A stretch of DNA of 64,000 nucleotides from Ceratorhiza oryzae-sativae (Eukaryota; Basidiomycota; Agaricomycetes; Cantharellales; Ceratobasidiaceae). Positions 11,363 to 22,192 of the stretch are shown here, piece after piece. Below the pieces are notes generated by a model, which worked only from the letters and a program-made list of their open reading frames with translations, searched no databases and had not been told where the DNA came from. Position 1 is the stretch's first letter. Each line of letters opens with the position of its first letter. The position numbers were made by a program, and so were the translations under genes. The stretch spans positions 124,001 through 188,000 of the forward strand of contig JARWMV010000249.1 in NCBI GenBank assembly GCA_030998015.1. The letters are read 5' to 3'.

Positions 11363-13853
11363 TCAGCTGTGAGGCTGGTCCTCGTCATCGTCCGCTTCGC
11401 CCATGTCATTCGCTTTCTTTTCTTTCCGCTTCATTTCGGAGACTGTTTTGTCGTCGTTGAGCTACCGAAACCAGGGGATGGGCGAAGCAACTCACCCTCG
11501 CGGGAGATCAAGTTGGACGTGAGCCATCCTTCGGGGAACACCCCCACGATCTTCTGGTACAGGTTCTTGCGCAACGACTGCTCGCTCACTTTCTGTGCGA
11601 TGTTCGGATCGAACCCACTAAAATCATCCGTGAGTTCACTGAAGTTTGTGGGCTGAGCAAACAAACTTACTGCGCCTCGTTTGCCAACGCCGCAATCTCA
11701 TTGCACAAGCACACCTGCTGCCACACGTTGTCCTTGATCACCTCGTTCCACCGGTATCGTTTCTGTGGCATCGGCGGATCCTGCGCATCCCAACCATTCA
11801 TATAATGCAGTGGAGCCTCGCAATTTGAATGGACTCACCGGTCGAACGGGCAACTGTTCCTGAGGCACGCCATTTCCTTGTGCCTGTTCCAACTCTTCTT
11901 GCCATTTGGCGACGGCGCTCGCTTTCTTCGTTTCTGTCTTATCCGTCAGCGTTTGATTCACCAAGGCGAAAGCAAGACGTACCCCAAGACTCTAATGCGG
12001 CCTGATGCAAGCTCTCTTGGACTGACAGACCTTGGTCGACATGCTCTTTGAGCTCAACCATGAGCTCATCGCACCGACGCCGCAGACGGTCGTTGTGGGT
12101 CGCATATATCAGCCGCTTGGTGAGTTTCTGGAAGCAGATCAATTATTAAAACTACTGCGGAATCAGACAAGGGGCCGAACCATCATCGTGAACCGGTTAT
12201 AAGGAAAGATCTTGGGAAGTCTATTGAAGAAGTTCTCGCCATATTCGCCCAGGCGGAGTGCTTCGGCGGCGACCTGAGTCAAACGCGGTTTGAGGTTTGG
12301 AGGGAATTTAGCCTTGTTCTCCCAGGAGTCTGTAGACTGTTAGATCCCATCCAACAAATATCTATGATACTCACAAGTATCAACTTCCTGCTGCAACTCT
12401 GCAAACAACTTTTCCATCTCTGCCGAGAAAGGTTCCTATAAACAAAACCGGTCAGAATTCACGACACCTAGACATGAGACCGAAAGACGTACGTCCCCGG
12501 TCTTGCGCTGCTTCTTGACCCCATTCGCACTCCCACCAGGCGTAATAGCCCCACTTCCGTTTGCGCCGTTTGTTTCCGTGCGCTGTCGCTTGGTCCCATA
12601 TCCAGCACCAGGACTTGTGCCGCTGATGTTCCATTTACTCTCGAGATCGTCAAGCGCAATAGGACTAAGGCGTGATCCCTCGCCAGCGCCGGTTTCACTC
12701 GAAAAGCTCGCTAGGTGAGACAAGTCTGGTTTGAACTCAGGGTCGGTCGAGGGTGTAACTATTCTCGGAAGAGAGGCTGCGCTAAGCGGTACAGAGCCAG
12801 ACAGAGGTGGAGAAGGTGTACGTTTATAGACTGGTGCGCCGGACGTGAGCATGGGGGTCGAACTGGACGCGACGCGGGACTGGGCCGCCTTGGTGGTTAC
12901 GACCTTGGAGAGCGGCTTGGACGGAGCGGCGGGTGCGCGTTTGCGCGGTTTGGGCGCCTGCCTATTTGACGCAAATTGATCAATTCGGGGACTGATTTAC
13001 CCCAAAAAGGGGGATGTACGTACTTGTCCTTGACGAGCGCGACCTCACCGCTGCTAACATAAAAACCCTGTTGTTTGGTTTGGGCGAAATGCGTGCGCGA
13101 GTCTCGTTGAAGGTCTGAATCGTCTATAAACGCATCCGAGAGGTCGTATTCGCTGTCTTCCTCCCGACGCTTTTTGCGCCGACGTTTGACTTCCTTGCCA
13201 GCGCCCTCGACGGCGCTAGTATCGCCCTTTGCGCCTTCGTCGTCCGAGTCCATCGGACGAGAGGGAGGAGCAGGCGTGGCGTGGCGCTGACCGGTCTCGC
13301 GTGACATTTCACGGATGTTGACCGAGTACTTTTCGTTGTGCTCAGCAGTGCCCGGACGGGGCAACGACCACTCGAGCCGAACGGTGAGCATCGGCGGAGG
13401 GGGCGCAGGCAGCGGAGACGGCGAGCGCGAAACGCGGCGCTTGGGCTTCTTGGACTTCGGTCCCGCGGCGGTGGAGGTGTCAGCGGCGGTGGCGGTCGAC
13501 GTATCGGGCAGCGTCGGGGTCTGCGGCGTGACGGACGCCGAGGTGGGCGGATCGACGGTCGCATGGTCGGTAGTGTCGCCCGTGTCGTCCGGCCCGCGGT
13601 GGGCGCTGAGAAAATCGTCGAGTTTGAACACGCGGTCGTGGGTGGGCGTGGACGTCGCGTCGGGGGGCTCTGGCGACGAGGCGCGCGATGTGGGGACGCT
13701 CGAGTCGATGATGATCGCATCCTGGAAACGGCAAGACAGGGGGTCAACACACGGACAGAGGTGATGACGACGACAGGCTGCGAACCGGTGATTCGGCCGG
13801 GTGAATGAGGCGGGTGACGTGAGGTCCACCATCTCGTGGTCGGACGACGCCAT
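11363..13853 (-). CDS. HPC2: Ubinuclein / HPC2 family HIR complex subunit, about 686 aa
   Basis: Subunit of the HIR/HIRA histone chaperone complex, which places H3-H4 independently of replication and represses histone genes; nuclear. Exons: 13853-13024, 12961-12493, 12435-12375, 12329-12181, 12127-11983, 11933-11839, 11780-11671, 11617-11496, 11442-11363. The Hpc2-related (HUN) motif is clear near residues 240-275: EYDLSDAFIDDSD followed by QQGFYVSSGEVAL, after a basic stretch KRRRKKRREED. The C-terminal half is the ubinuclein middle domain, with FPPNLKPRL, GENFFNRLPKIFPYNRFTMM, KRLIYATHNDRLRRRCDEL and a final helical region. The linker is Pro/Ser-rich and disordered. The first 50 residues may hide an intron ending just before the segment DAIIID. 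It is divergent with the La gene (584 bp between the start codons). Confidence 0.9.
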
Positions 13854-14437
13854 ATATATTGGGCTGGTGCTGGATAATTAAAGTGAGGTGGGCCGGTGCG
13901 CGATGACGAGGGGGGTTGGGGCGGCGCCCAGGGGGTGTTGGGCGATCAGGAAAATTGCGAAGGCCGAATCCGGTGGCCGGAATGGTCGCAGGGCCGTGGT
14001 GTGGGCCGTGTGGTGTGCGCAGAGGGGCGGGGGAAAGAGGCGGGTGGAGGGGGAGACGGAAGGAGAGCCGGACAGCCTGGAACGAGCGTTTGACGGAGGC
14101 ATGGGAACGCAGACGGCCAGCCAACCAGTGCCGTTTTGTCCCAGTGTTCGATTCAGACTTACGGCTCGAGTATCTCTCCGTACTTCCGATCTGTGTGGCG
14201 CTTTGTCGCTGCTTGTCGCCCCGCCCCGCTCGACCCACCCACCGAACAGCGCTGTCTGCTGTCACTCGACGTTGTGCTCCCGGTCTGGCTCAACGCATAC
14301 ACTGTGCTGTGCGTCGTCCATGTGCCAGACATCCCAATCATCGAGCGGGCTGCTGACAAAGCCATCGAGAGATGTTATGCTGATCACGTGCAGATCCAAA
14401 TTTCGTCCCTCTCGATTCCTCTCATCCCACCACCACC
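13854..14437. promoter_or_regulatory. Divergent promoter region of HPC2 and La
   Basis: A 584-bp spacer separates two start codons facing away from each other, so both promoters must lie here. The HPC2 side is G-rich with purine tracts. The La side carries a pyrimidine-rich stretch ending in CACCACCACC directly before ATG. No clear TATA box is seen. Confidence 0.6.
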
Positions 14438-16334
14438 ATGGCTGCCGTCGAAGCCCCCGCCGCCACTGTCGAGACGACCGAAGTTACCCAGAGCGACGAG
14501 CAGCGTGCTCTGAAGCAGTGTGAGTCCTCATGCCTTCCGACCTACTCCATCCCGCTGACTTGAAGCGCGCTGGTAGTCGAATTCTACTTTGAGGATTCCA
14601 ACCTGCCGTATGACAAGTTCATGTGGAAGCTGCACACCGAAAGTCCAGAGCACTGGATACCAATTGCGACCGTCGCTTCATTCAAGCGCATGCGCGAATT
14701 TCAGCGTGAGTCACCCACCAACTGCCCGATTCATTCAGCCTGACATCTGCCGCAGCCAAGGGCACCGAATGGCTGTTGTCGGCCCTCAAGAAGAGCAACG
14801 GCCTACTCGAAGTTGATGAGACTGGTCTCCTTGTCCGCCGCGCCCGCGAACTTGTCGAGCCAAAGGACCAGTTTGAGCGCTCAGTCTATGCTGTACGCAT
14901 ACCCTGTCCATTCGAGTCATTCGACTTGGCTGATATATAATTGACTCTACAGAAAGGATTCCCCGATGAGACCCCGATCTCCAAACCCGTCTTGAGACGT
15001 TCTTTGCTCAATATGGCAAGGTCAACGCCGTACGTATGCGTAGGACAGATACCAGGGTCTTCAAGGTCAGCCCTCAAGCGGCTCTTGTCGGCTTTCATTC
15101 AACCTGATTCCCCATTTACTCGGCCAGAACTCTGTCTTTGTCGAGTTTGCCGGTTTCGACTCTGTCAAGCGCTTCCTCGAAGCTGACCCGAAGCCCACGT
15201 TCGACGGCAAAGAGCTCCTGACCATGACCAAGTGCGCTCTCACCTTCCCTTGCTCCTCGTCCACTCACAGTCCCACCTTGAACAGAGAAGCCTACTGCAC
15301 AATGAAAATTAAAGAAAAAGGCCTTGACAAAAAGGGCGTCACGCCTCGCACCCACTCTGGGACGGGTGGTGCTGGTGGCCGCCGCCAGTTCGACGCTTTT
15401 AAACTCGTAGACGGCGTCATTCCCGACAAGAAGAAAAAACAACCAGTAACGTTCCCGTTCTTGGGCAACACCTACACCGTCACGGACGAGGGCAAAGTCG
15501 ACATTTCGATCGAAGAGTTTGACTTTCCCAAGGGTGCGGCTATGCGGTTTTCGGGTGCTGGAACCGAGGATACAAAGTTTGGAGAGATCAAGGTGCTCGG
15601 ATACACTTTGGCCAAGTGCGATGTGGGAAATTGACTGGATGGTCCGTTGCAGAACCCATTGAAGCAGCGATTCGACCCTCTTCCGTTTATCAAGATGGAT
15701 AAAGGAAAGCCGGACGGGATCTTTGGGTTCAACGACTCCCTGTCTGAAGAGGACATTGCTTTCTTGCGCGAAAAGGTGCCCAAGATTGGAGGGGCAGATA
15801 TTACTTGGGAGCCTCTGACCGGTATGTGCATTCTTACCCCCCTCCCCCCACTCCTGCTCTTTCTCATTTGACGGAATCACAGGTGACAGCGAACGCGAGT
15901 TCCAGTACTGGCGCCTCCAAGATCGTGCCAAGCGTGCCCTGCTCGACTCGCAATCTACAAAGGACTCGAAAGCTGGCCGGGGTGGAAAATCCGGCCGTGG
16001 CGGACGCGGCGGACGGGGTGGGCGTAACGGTACTTCAGGAGGCCGCGACAGCAACCACAGGTCCAACGGCAAGAAACCCAACTCGACGCCCAAAAAGGAG
16101 GAAACAGATATCGCTGAGCCCGTCGAGGCGCTCAAGGCCGGCAAGACTCGTGGCGAGGTCGAGCCGAGCGGGGAGAGTGCCGGACAGGGCGTGCGTGGTG
16201 CGGGTGTACCAAGTGTCGGTGTCGCAAAGCGCAAGGCCGAGGATGTTGCTGGTGGAGAGGAAAGAAGGTCAAAACGGAGTAGGCTCTGGGCATCTTTCTC
16301 TGGGTGGGAGCGTTGGCCAGACAGGAAGGAATGA
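14438..16334 (+). CDS. LHP1: La protein homologue (RNA chaperone), frame broken by 1 nt
   Basis: Binds the 3' oligo-U end of new RNA polymerase III transcripts (pre-tRNA, 5S, U6) and chaperones them; nuclear. Exons: 14438-14519, 14577-14705, 14756-14892, 14953-15065, 15128-15231, 15286-15592, 15653-15821, 15883-16334. The La motif spans about residues 25-110 (EFYFEDSNLPYDKFMW, LKKSNGLLEVDE). RRM1 follows, with RNP2-like AKGFP and RNP1-like NSVFVEFAGF, then a second RRM-like region, RGG repeats and a basic tail (KRKAE, RRSKRSR). In exon 4 the frame of KGFPDET and the frame of LQTRLETFFAQYGKVNAVRMRR do not agree. They meet if the CCCC run at about 14982-14985 had one more C. With that base the total is 498 codons, the expected size. 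I read this as a probable consensus error rather than gene loss. Confidence 0.9.
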
Positions 16335-16518
16335 CGAGTGTGACTTGGAAAAGCTTCTTGATTTTGGTTGGGACTTGAACAATCGGCTGGCTCTCTGGCT
16401 CTCTTCTTTGTTTTTGGTGTTTGTTGTGCATTTGCTGTATCAATCTGGAGACTATTGTTGTTTTGAATTGCATAAAATGACAATTTGTTGCATTTAATGA
16501 AACGCCATTGAGATTCAA

Positions 16519-17280
16519 CTATAACTCTAGAATGAAACGGGTTAGGCTGAGGACCACGTCCTTTCCGTACTCCTCCACGACCCAAGCGAGCATTGTGCCA
16601 ATACTCGCAAACCCCACAGCGCCAACCACTAAATCTGGCAAGTCCCAGTCTCGGGGACCACGAGCTTGCGCTGGGTGTCCCTGATTGAGGCCATTCTGGG
16701 GTTCTGGGTGCCTGTACGGGCTCCCACGTTGTCTGCGCTCGAGCTCCTCGGCCACTCGTCTATACTCCTCGCGTCTCCGACGTCGACGTTCCCTCGGCTG
16801 CGCTTTCGATTCGTAATACACGTTGATCGAACAGAGCAATACCCATATCGCAGAGAACTTTTGTGTACCTAAAGCCAATATCACCAAGTGGCTTTAAATT
16901 TCCGCCGTGTCCCATCCCGTTTTCGAGCAGACTTACGAGGTTCGGATAAGAAGCGCATGAACCAAGCGGTGCGTTCAGCCCAGGTTTCCTTGGCTTGTTC
17001 GAACGCGAGGTGGAGTCCCACGTCATGGATGGATCGTTTTGCCTCCCAGAGTGCGGGCGTGGTGATGACGAGTGCGGCTAGGGTGTATTGCATGTAGCTG
17101 TTGTTTGGGGGGCGAATAAGGTGGAGGGCTCGGCAGCGAGTGAACGAGTGAGCGGTTAGCGCCCAAGTGGCTCGAGGAGCGGTCGTGTAGCTTGGTGTTC
17201 GTGAAGCGCAACATCATGACCTTTCCTGGGTATCGGGTCTCTTCGTTCATCTTGAATTGAAAGAGCGGGACGATACCCAT
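16519..17280 (-). CDS. Small membrane protein of unknown function
   Basis: Function not recognised. Two exons are well supported: 17097-16937 and 16868-16519, joined in phase by a GTAAGT...TTTAG intron. They encode hydrophobic stretches near YTLAALVITTPALW, FSAIWVLLCSINVYY and DLVVGAVGFASIGTMLAWV. Between the last two is a very basic helix (ERRRRRREEYRRVAEELERRQ). This suggests a multi-pass or tail-anchored protein with a charged cytosolic loop. The 5' part is less certain. An open frame starting at 17280 (MGIVPLFQFKMNEETRYPG) runs up to a six-C run (plus-strand G run 17107-17112). It would join the next exon without splicing if that run were five, giving PPPYSPPNNSYMQYTL. It is convergent with La (184 nt apart). 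Confidence 0.6.
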
Positions 17281-18077
17281 CTAATTGGGAACCAGGAATG
17301 ATAATTTACTATACACGTCAGGTGCATCGAAGCTCTGGGAATCTAAGTACTGCAGTCAATTTCGGCAATGGAGCTGAAAAGCGAACCACAGTCCCTCAAA
17401 ACCACGCGTTTGTACTCCCTACACGATGACCGCCCGTGGGCTCACGGCCATAACCTTTTCCCAAAAGGTCCATTCGTTCTTCATGACTCGTCCTCGTCTT
17501 GTAACACTAGCAAAGCTTCTCCGCGTGGAGTTTGTCTTCCATATATTTTCCATGGCTGCGGGTGAACCGGTTTCAGAGCGTTTTTGAGTCTAAGTTGGCG
17601 CTTATACGGAATGAAAAAATGTGGGGCGTCTCCCTCTTTTTTCCTCGAATTCTATCCATCCGAGAATGGAGGTAGCGAGATACATAATAGTGAAAAATAA
17701 TGACCAAGCTGCAGCTGAAAATGCAATACGCATCTCTTGGTCGGAATACGGTTATCTTCGTGGGTGCTGTGTGCTGGGCCACGCTTTCTCTTGTTCGACT
17801 GTGCGCGATAAACAATAGAATTGAGGGCACTGGTCATAGGCTATAATTATCGAAACATCAAAGGCACAATAGTCGCAATAACGAGGGTATGCTAATATGC
17901 ACGATCGGAGGTGGCGGTCAAGACGTGGATAGCCACGTGCCTCAGTTCATTTGTTGATGTGTAACGGCTTTGCTGTACGGAAATTCACGGATCCATGATT
18001 GCCACCCGAAGATTGCCTGATGGATTATGCATAACATATCATTGGGAATGATTTGTATGGGTCTTATTCGCCGAAGT
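17281..18077. other. Spacer without recognisable gene
   Basis: Only short frames without motifs. It holds the promoter of the membrane protein gene and the 3' end of the IFI6-like gene. Confidence 0.5.
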
Positions 18078-18845
18078 TTACCCCTGCGTCCCCCACACTA
18101 TGCCTGTAACTATGCTTGCGACAACTACTGCCAGCAGTACTGCTGGCGGATACGCAATGCCCATCATGCCTACCGACGTGAGCACCGCAAAAATACCACC
18201 AGCAGGTGTGAATGCTCCGTATATAGCAGACTGGAACCACGCCGCAGCTGAACCTGTTTTGTGTCGTCAGTTTGTCAATGCTATCCTAGGATTGTGAACG
18301 AAAGCATACCAGCCAATACTCCTCCAGGTCCAAATCCCAGGATCAACGGAATAAAAAGCACCACCCAGAAGACAATGAACCATATGATCAGCAAATTGCG
18401 GATGTCTGACGAATAAACGTGAGAGAGAGTCGATAGAGAGGGATATGAGTTTCGTCCACTTACGAGGCTGAACCAAATATTCAGAGAGCTTCGCCCAAAA
18501 TTGAGCGATTTGGTCACCAGCATTTTCGCCACCTGTGAGCGCTATCCCATTGATACAACTGAGAAGGTTGAAACATAAAATGGATATCGTGGGTGGCCTC
18601 ACCAGATGGGAGGACTGTCCCAATAAATCCGAACAAACCTACAACCCAGGCCCAGATATCTGCAAAAACTTTTACTTTTATATAATTGTTTTCTCCTGAC
18701 CCGACGCACCAGACAAAATATCAGCTGGTGGAGGGACGTCTTGCATCTGTTCAGGGATGGTCGAGGCAGCCAACGTCCAGGATTGGTGGGCTCTACTGAG
18801 AGAGATGGCCAAAGAAGAAATAATATCTGGGGATATAGGGGCCAT
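18078..18845 (-). CDS. IFI6/IFI27-like (interferon-induced 6-16 family) membrane protein, 177 aa
   Basis: Exons: 18845-18710, 18659-18603, 18532-18464, 18405-18310, 18253-18078, phases all agree. The C-terminal 80 residues carry the family core: a hydrophobic helix (LLIIWFIVFWVVLFIPLIL), the glycine turn GFGPGGVLAGSAAAWFQSA, then GAFTPAGGIFAVLTSVGMMG and a last hydrophobic helix (VVVASIVTGIV). Animal members (IFI6, IFI27/ISG12) are small proteins of mitochondria, ER or nuclear envelope that affect cell death. The role of the fungal proteins is not known. The N-terminal 100 residues are family-poor, with one further hydrophobic segment (IWAWVVGLFGFIGTVL). A decayed copy lies directly upstream and two related genes lie 6-8 kb away, so this is a local gene family. 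It is the only copy here with an undamaged frame. Confidence 0.85.
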
Positions 18846-19089
18846 TTTTATGAAGAGACCACGCGTGGTAGTAGGGAGTAGGATCAATGGAATTAGCCAC
18901 GAGGCGCCGAACACCACCAGTCGCCATCTCAAGCCAATACGGGCACAAACATCCCTACAGAACCCTCGTTTGACTTCATATACCACCATTCGATTGTGCA
19001 CGCGGAGCCCCCAAAACGCGTGGCGAGCTTCATTCGTTATGGTATATCACCACATCAGTTCGACCACAGTGCATTTGTCCGCCCACATC

Positions 19090-19620
19090 TAACCTGTACA
19101 TCCCAGACGATACCTGCAACCACGCTTGCAACATCCGCTGATATAATCATTCCGCAAATGCCTTCGCAATGTCTAAACGGGCAATATGTGTATGCAGGAT
19201 GCTCCACCGGCTCGAGCCACTGTGTGGAACCGGTTTGAGTTCTATAGGATCCTACACGATAGTACACTTGGGTGAAAACGTACCAGGTAGTAGCCCCACA
19301 AACAACGGCAGTAGCATCGTTACCCACCAAATATCAAACCAGGCAACACACAGAATATGGACTCCTGGCATGCCACTCAGTGGGTAGACACACCGTGATA
19401 ATCAATCCATATACTTACAAGGCTACACCCCAGTATCCTGTGAGTTCAACCTAAAAATGAGCAATCGAGTCACCAGTATTTGGGGAACCGTGAGCACTGA
19501 AAACATTGCACGCATATAAGGCCATTGAGATTACGGCACTCACCTCGGTAGCACTATCCACAATCGATCGACCAATACTAAGTACAAAGTATATCAGGCA
19601 TCACTCATCATATTTTCCTT
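19090..19620 (-). pseudogene. Decayed copy of the IFI6-like gene
   Basis: On the minus strand this stretch repeats the exon order of the intact gene at 18078-18845. The counterpart of its third exon aligns base by base from GGTTCCCCAAATACTGGTGA and keeps the GTAAGT donor. It carries an in-frame TAG where the intact copy has the TGG codon of AQFWAKL. The next exon keeps a hydrophobic segment (ILCVAWFDIWWVTMLLPLFVG) but loses the GFGPGG turn. The last exon no longer reads GAFTPAGG in any single frame. Splice-site positions are conserved while the protein is not, the mark of a tandem duplicate losing function. The boundaries are approximate. Confidence 0.7.
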
Positions 19621-20752
19621 CCAGAGGTGTGGGGCTGCTACTATCAGCCTGGGCTAGGGGTTGTCCGGCGGTGAGTTGTCCGGCTTTCGCTTCTGGGACC
19701 AAGCCCCGGGGTTTGTCTGCCCGTTTATTGAGCAGCCCGTTTATTCCAATGAGGACCGCTTGGAAGCCTGCTGGATGCCTCTTGAGAATTCATGCCTTCT
19801 TTGACTGGGAGCCTGATGCTGCTCACTCCGCCTTGAGAAACCGCGAGCCTCTTTTTAGTTCTGTGAATGAATGCCATGCCCACCACCCCCGCAGATAGAA
19901 TGCTTGTTTCGCTGCTTCAATCCGTATCCTGCTCACTCGAGCATAAAGAAGGCACAGAGCCAGCATCGGATGAATCATATCATTACTATGAGTTCAAGTT
20001 CTCTTGATAATCGTCGCCTGTAAATGCCATTTGTGTTGGTATATGTAATGGGATGTGCGTAGGATTGGCTGAGAGCGAGTGTGTTGGAATAGGCGCTGGT
20101 GACTGGTGTCGTGTGTTAGACTTGGATCGGACATATGTTTCCCTCATAGAACTTCTGTTGCTGAGCCCTCCAAATACATACGAGGAGCATGCGTCCTTGC
20201 AGCGGTAAGCTTGATTTTCAAGCGGAAGCAGCTCAAATAACATGTTAGGATAAATGCTGGGTGTTGATTTTTCGGAGGTCAAGTCAATGATCTTTTAGTC
20301 CATGTCCCTTCGCATGTAGTTGGCAGTGAAGACTAAAAATCCGCTCTGGTAGATACAGCAACGGAAGCATTCATTCGGTTAGCTAAGGTATTTCAATCCG
20401 CCATCCCAAGCTATCTTATTGCAACGCGTATCGTGCGGAGACTTTACCCTGCTTTTAACGAAACCTTCGCCCCTAGCATTTCAAATATCATTAGGACATA
20501 CGAATAGGTAAGGTTGGGCCCAATCGTGCACCACGACTGAGGGACTCAATCACAGGGCTCCAAGCGTTGGGGCTCCAGAGATAACAATCTGACACCTGGA
20601 CTGGCCACTATTCCACGCAACCGAGGCAGCCCGGGTTACCATAATGATCCACGCCAGGATAAAACAAGTTTTCATAGCTTGTATGTTCTCATTTAATCGG
20701 AAGAGCTCTACCGTCAAATGGTTAATGTTGAGCGCCTATATTATTGAAAAGA
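19621..20752. other. Spacer, possibly with the 5' remains of the decayed copy
   Basis: An open minus-strand stretch between about 19635 and 19760 could be the first exon of the decayed IFI6-like copy, but it has no match to the intact first exon. The rest shows no gene. Confidence 0.35.
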
Positions 20753-22192
20753 CTACAAGGTCCTGCACTTCTCAAGTGCTTCTTCTACATAATCCCCCAT
20801 GATCCTATGGGTCTGTTTTGAGGGGTGCCTTCAAGCAATCGTCGGAAATAAGATCGAGTTTCTACGGAGGTGGCAGACAGGTTTAAGCTTACCCAGGTAT
20901 CCAATAAAATGTGTGGTTGGGATCATCACACTAAATGACACGTTTTAGATCCTTCACCGCATACACCTAACCTCACATACCGCTCCAATAATTGTACTAC
21001 TGTTTAGCGCACATGCACCTGGGCTATTGTACCCAAAAGCCGCATATCCAGGGGCATGGTTCAGAACCGCATCCCATATATACCCAAAGTCTACATAATT
21101 CCACGTATATTAGCTTGTAGTACTCAACTAAAATCCACCACGACAACACACCGATATAGCCTATCTGCAGAAACGGTGGCCCATGGTGCAACTTTGCCAG
21201 TTCGTTGAATATCTGTTTTTTGTAAGCATCACCGGAAACTTCATGAGACCCTCTTCCGTAAGAATCGGTCACTAGAAAGGACCGAGCAGAGGTGGGAGGT
21301 GCAGCTAGTCTCTTAATTTGGTCGATGACGACCTGCGCTGCGGCAGTAAGGAACTGAGCGCCGTCCTTGTGGGAAGCCGAAACATCACTGGAGGAGTTCA
21401 GATAAGACAACAGATCCGTAGCGAGGGGTACGTACTTGATGCCAAAGTAAACAGTGTATAGTGTTGTAGCTGGGTTAAGCTTATTGCTTTGGTCTGCAAA
21501 TATTGAGGACAAAGAACACGGGGGTTGGGAAAACTTACTGAGAAATATCCCAACTTGACCAATAAAGTCACTGGCGTTGGCTTTACTTGGCCACAGTGTT
21601 TTGTTGGTTACTGCGCCGCCAACCTTTCAATTGATTGTGAGTAAGCGTGCCTAGATATATCTACCAAACTCACGGCGTAATCCATGAACCGAGCAGATGT
21701 ATCGTTCGCAATATATTCTATCCAGACTTGAAATGTCTGTGAGCTGGCGAATAGCACAGTATAAAAAAGAAAATACCAGGGCCGTTAGTCGTCCTGCCTC
21801 CTGCTTTGGGGGAAGGTGGGGTTATCACAGCAGGAGCCAATGGGCTACCATCGTTCACGCCGCCTGCAGTATAGCTAGTATAAAATTGTTTAATGATTGT
21901 GCGCTTGGTCTGCCAAAAGGAATCTCACCTGTCACCAAATGAGACCTTGTCGCCAAAATCGCTCTTAATCAATGTCGCAATGCAAGATTGGTCTGCTCAC
22001 AATTGTCTTGTAACTCTTAATATCCCATAGCCCAGCATTCAGGTCTGACGTATTGCCAGTGGCGGACAATCTTCCACATGTTGGACTAATAGCAAGGTGG
22101 ATCCCATCGTTGCGAACTTGAGTGTCCGGGACTGGTGATGTAAGAGCAGAGCCCGTTAACAAGACTGACAGCAGCAAGCTAATACGAGCCAT
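20753..22192 (-). CDS. Secreted GDSL esterase (CE16-like), 320 aa
   Basis: Ten exons: 22192-22001, 21945-21929, 21874-21777, 21726-21674, 21623-21539, 21493-21436, 21387-21152, 21090-20981, 20930-20893, 20828-20753, all in phase. The start MARISLLLSVLLTGSALTSP is a signal peptide. Block I is VSFGDSYTAGG with the nucleophile Ser. Then come RTTNGPVWIEYIAN, VGGAVTN (oxyanion Gly), TVYFGIND (block III Asn), and the C-terminal CDDPNHTFYWIPGHPSKQTH with the catalytic Asp and His. This order is that of the fungal GDSL/CE16 acetyl esterases, which remove acetyl groups from plant cell wall oligosaccharides. The precise substrate is an inference. Exon 2 is 17 nt and carries the nucleophile motif across its 3' junction. 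It sits between IFI6-like genes but is unrelated to them. Confidence 0.88.

Noticed and set aside
15116..16585. 489-codon frame on the minus strand across La
   Set aside because: It is antisense to conserved La exons and introns and has no recognisable domain.
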